A stretch of 8,291 nucleotides of DNA from assembly GCA_946885815.1 (NCBI GenBank), contig CAMPHE010000065.1, positions 1-8,291 of the forward strand, read 5' to 3'. A program made the position numbers and the translations under genes. The stretch is from an uncultured Arenimonas sp. (GTDB lineage Bacteria > Pseudomonadota > Gammaproteobacteria > Xanthomonadales > Xanthomonadaceae). Every line of letters begins with the position of its first letter. The stretch's first letter is position 1. The notes under the pieces were generated by a model that made no database searches, was not told the DNA's origin, and saw only the letters and a program-made list of their open reading frames with translations. Below are positions 6,636 to 8,291 of the stretch, piece after piece.

Positions 6636-7381
6636 GGCCGCGCCAGCGCGGCGTTCCGGCGGCGCTCGACGCGCTTGGCGTGGATCGGGATCGCGACACC
6701 GAGCAGCATGTAGGTGTACATGGGCAGCCCGGCGGTCACCGGCGCCGAGCGCGGATCGTCGTAGAGCAGCAGCCACGCCGATAGCGCGACGCTCAGCAGG
6801 CCGGCACCGGCGAGCATGCCCTGGATCGCGATCTCGCCCTGCGTCTCGATGCGCTCGGCTTCGTCGAGCTGCAGGTATTCCGCGCGCGACAGCGCATGCC
6901 GGTTCAGCAGCAGCAGGATCGCCGCGAGCACGGTGAAGCCCAGGCCGTAGATGATGAAGGCGGTCTGCAGGTCGTACATCACGTTCTCGACCGCGAACGT
7001 CATGTCCGCCGGCACGAAGCCGCGCGTCATGAAATGCAGGCCGCTCGCGATCACCATCCGCAGCGGATACACGTACACCAGCACCGCCAGCACGAATCCC
7101 ATGCTCAGCACGGTGGATTTCGTGTCCTCCAGCCCGAAGCGCCGGCTCCAGCGATTGTGGCCGGACCAGAACATCGCGATCAGGATGAAGCAGAACACGA
7201 ACACCGGCGTGCGCCGCAGCGCCTCGCGCAGTTCGGCGAAGCTGTCGGGCAGGTCGTCGCCGGCGATCACCAGCAGCGTCAGCGCGAACGCGAAGGCGGC
7301 GTCCACGAAGGTTTCCAGCCGGGTCACCGACTGCCCGCGCAGCCGGAAGCCGTCTTCGCGCGGCAGTGTCGTCAGGTCCAT
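6632..7381 (-). CDS. TMEM175/DUF1211-family membrane protein (putative potassium channel)
   Basis: The 249-residue protein has about six hydrophobic helices: roughly 25-40, 59-72, 88-108, a fourth around LQTAFIIYGLGFTVLAAILL, a fifth around GMLAGAGLLSVALSAWLLLY, and a last around YMLLGVAIPIHA followed by a basic tail. The first helix carries a form of the family signature, R21-LET-F25-V-D27-AAFAFALTLLVI, and helix 2 ends in F71-W72-xx-H75. These match the (R)xxxFSD helix and FW-xx-H features of bacterial TMEM175 (DUF1211), but the serine of FSD is Val26 here. Characterised members conduct potassium; channel activity in this divergent copy is uncertain. The ATG at 7381 has a strong GGGGAGGG site 4 bases upstream, which decides the start over an in-frame TTG at 7417. 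The stop overlaps the start of bioD by four bases. A functional link to biotin is not obvious. Confidence 0.85.
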   Translation of the reverse strand: MDLTTLPREDGFRLRGQSVTRLETFVDAAFAFALTLLVIAGDDLPDSFAELREALRRTPVFVFCFILIAMFWSGHNRWSRRFGLEDTKSTVLSMGFVLAVLVYVYPLRMVIASGLHFMTRGFVPADMTFAVENVMYDLQTAFIIYGLGFTVLAAILLLLNRHALSRAEYLQLDEAERIETQGEIAIQGMLAGAGLLSVALSAWLLLYDDPRSAPVTAGLPMYTYMLLGVAIPIHAKRVERRRNAALARP

Positions 7382-7406
7382 GCGCCCTCCCCGGGGTGTG
7401 CGCGCG

Positions 7407-7446
7407 CAGCTTACCAAGCACGCCCGCGGAGCCGGCTGGTAAGCTG
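7407..7446. promoter_or_regulatory. Divergent promoter pair formed by a 10-bp inverted repeat
   Basis: CAGCTTACCA (7407-7416) and TGGTAAGCTG (7437-7446) are exact inverted copies separated by 20 bp. Each arm, read outward, is TGGTAAGCT, which fits an extended -10 element (TG-x-TAAGCT). Predicted starts are near 7401 (minus, to the TMEM175-like gene) and 7452 (plus, to msrC). The arms stand 25 and 24 bases from the two start codons, and both genes have a Shine-Dalgarno site in that interval (7386-7392 and 7459-7463). No -35 boxes are evident. The repeat could also be, or overlap, an operator for a shared regulator. Confidence 0.45.
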
Positions 7447-7470
7447 GCGGCCCACCCCGGGAGCGCCCCG

Positions 7471-7980
7471 ATGTTCAAGGCCGACATCCTGCAAGGCGAC
7501 CGCCACGAGCAGTACGCGCAGCTGCTCGACCAGGCGCGCGCGCTGATGCACGGCGAGCGCGACCGGGTCGCGAACGCCGCGAACCTGTCGGCGCTGGTCT
7601 ACCACGCGCTGCCGGACCTGAACTGGGTCGGCTTCTATTTCCACGATGGCGTCGAGCTGGTCGTCGGCCCGTTCCAGGGCCTGCCGGCGTGCGTGCGGAT
7701 CGCGATCGGCAAGGGCGTCTGCGGTACCGCCGCGGCCACCGGCGCGACGCAGCGCGTGCCCGATGTCGACGCGTTCCCCGGCCACATCGCCTGCGATTCG
7801 GCGTCGCGCTCGGAGCTGGTGGTGCCGCTGTTCGACGGCGACACGCTGGTCGGCGTGTTCGACCTCGACAGTCCCCTCCCCGGCCGGTTCGACGCGATCG
7901 ACCAGCAGGGCATCGAAGCGATCGCCCGCGCGTGGCTGGAGGCCAGCACGGCGGCGCGGCCCGCCGCGGAGACCGCATGA
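7471..7980 (+). CDS. msrC: Free methionine-(R)-sulfoxide reductase (GAF domain, YebR-like)
   Basis: This cytosolic repair enzyme reduces free L-methionine-(R)-sulfoxide to methionine using thioredoxin. The 169-residue protein is a single GAF-fold domain of normal length for fRMsr (E. coli YebR/MsrC has 165). The three family cysteines are present at C74 (GLPACVRIAIGKGVCG), C84 and C108 (HIACDSASRSELVVPL), with the same spacing as E. coli C84, C94 and C118. E115 and D109, in the conserved active-site stretch, are also seen, as is the NWVGFY signature (51-56). This distinguishes it from signalling GAF domains, which lack the cysteines. The ATG at 7471 has a GGGAG site 7 bases upstream. The gene is divergent from the TMEM175-like gene, and its TGA overlaps the start of the TfoX-domain gene by four bases, so the two form an operon. 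Confidence 0.95.
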   Translation: MFKADILQGDRHEQYAQLLDQARALMHGERDRVANAANLSALVYHALPDLNWVGFYFHDGVELVVGPFQGLPACVRIAIGKGVCGTAAATGATQRVPDVDAFPGHIACDSASRSELVVPLFDGDTLVGVFDLDSPLPGRFDAIDQQGIEAIARAWLEASTAARPAAETA

Positions 7981-8291
7981 ACACCACACCCGGCACCAAG
8001 CTGCGCAACATCGGCCCGAAATCCGCCGCGTGGCTGCGGCAGACCGGCATCCGCACGCAGGAAGACCTGGAAGCCGTCGGTTCGCTCGCCGCGTACGTAC
8101 GCGTCAAGCGCGCCGGCTTCAAGCCGAGCCTGAACCTGCTCTACGCGCTCGAAGGCGCGATCCTCGGCTGCCACTGGCAGGAAATCCCGGAGGAGCGGCG
8201 CAACGAACTGGTCGCCGCCGCCGGCGAGGAAGTCGCGAAGCTGCCGCTGCCGAAGGGCAAGCGCAAGCCGGTGCCCGGCGCGGTGACGACG
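7977..8291 (+). CDS. TfoX/Sxy C-terminal-domain protein (cut by the window edge)
   Basis: The visible 105 residues start MNTTPGTKLRNIGPKSAAWL and contain the full TfoX C-terminal domain (about 8-85): NIGPKSAAWLRQTGI, TQEDLEAVGSLAAYVRVK and SLNLLYALEGAILGCHWQEIP. TfoX/Sxy proteins regulate competence genes in some gammaproteobacteria, but they normally have an N-terminal domain first; here the C-terminal domain stands alone at the N-terminus. The GPKSAAWLRxxGI part resembles a helix-hairpin-helix, which may mean nucleic-acid binding. After it comes a basic, proline-rich tail (LPKGKRKPVPG) still open at 8291, so the true length is unknown. The ATG overlaps the msrC stop (ATGA) and GCGGAG lies just upstream. 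Role uncertain; a competence function should not be assumed. Confidence 0.88.
   Translation, partial: MNTTPGTKLRNIGPKSAAWLRQTGIRTQEDLEAVGSLAAYVRVKRAGFKPSLNLLYALEGAILGCHWQEIPEERRNELVAAAGEEVAKLPLPKGKRKPVPGAVTT

Noticed and set aside
5970..7487. A 505-residue reading of bioD extended upstream, as if a fusion protein
   Set aside because: Only the last 221 residues look like BioD. The upstream part is an out-of-frame reading of the TMEM175-like gene, and the ATG at 6635 gives the normal N-terminus.

Overview
The window looks like chromosomal DNA from a very GC-rich gammaproteobacterium of the Xanthomonadaceae/Lysobacteraceae type (Lysobacter-like). This is inferred from the strong C/G preference at third codon positions, a GTAG-bounded REP-type palindrome of the kind common in that family, a promoter whose -10 box sits directly on a start codon (leaderless mRNA), and the protein families present. 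Every recognisable gene seems intact except the last, which runs off the right edge. I see no tRNA, rRNA, CRISPR array, transposase or phage gene, and no gene-free stretch over 300 bases.

Left part (1-958). A small single-pass membrane protein of unknown function (minus strand, 434 to 57) lies divergent to queD (plus strand, 544-909), which makes 6-carboxytetrahydropterin for queuosine/deazapurine synthesis. queD has a -10 box 6 bases before its ATG and no Shine-Dalgarno site. It converges on a tetR gene, and the 53-bp space between them is a two-hairpin REP-like element whose two GTAG ends supply the TAG stop codons of both genes.

Centre (955-5969). This is a tightly packed minus-strand operon for multidrug efflux: a periplasmic adaptor lipoprotein (5836-4673), an AcrB/MexB-type RND pump (4672-1559) and a TetR repressor (1557-955). 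The stop/start junctions are TAA|ATG and TGA-G-ATG, so the three genes are very probably co-transcribed and translationally coupled. There is no outer-membrane channel gene here, so a TolC/OprM-type partner must be encoded elsewhere. The promoter is unusually clear: TTGACA, 16 bp, TAGAAT, with a perfect 6-4-6 palindrome of TetR-operator type over the -10 box. Two more perfect palindromes flank it: 14 bp abutting the -35 box and 12 bp in the 5' leader. The simplest reading is an autoregulated pump operon with further regulatory input.

Right part (5970-8291). bioD (dethiobiotin synthetase) and a TMEM175/DUF1211-type six-helix membrane protein form a minus-strand pair with a 4-base ATGA overlap. 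Divergent from them, a plus-strand pair encodes a free methionine-(R)-sulfoxide reductase (GAF fold) and a stand-alone TfoX C-terminal-domain protein, again with an ATGA overlap. The 89-bp space between the two pairs holds a perfect 10-bp inverted repeat whose arms each read as an extended -10 promoter, placed almost symmetrically before the two start codons.

I found no wholly new system. The most notable points are the REP element that terminates two genes' reading frames, the palindrome-rich efflux promoter and the symmetrical divergent promoter.
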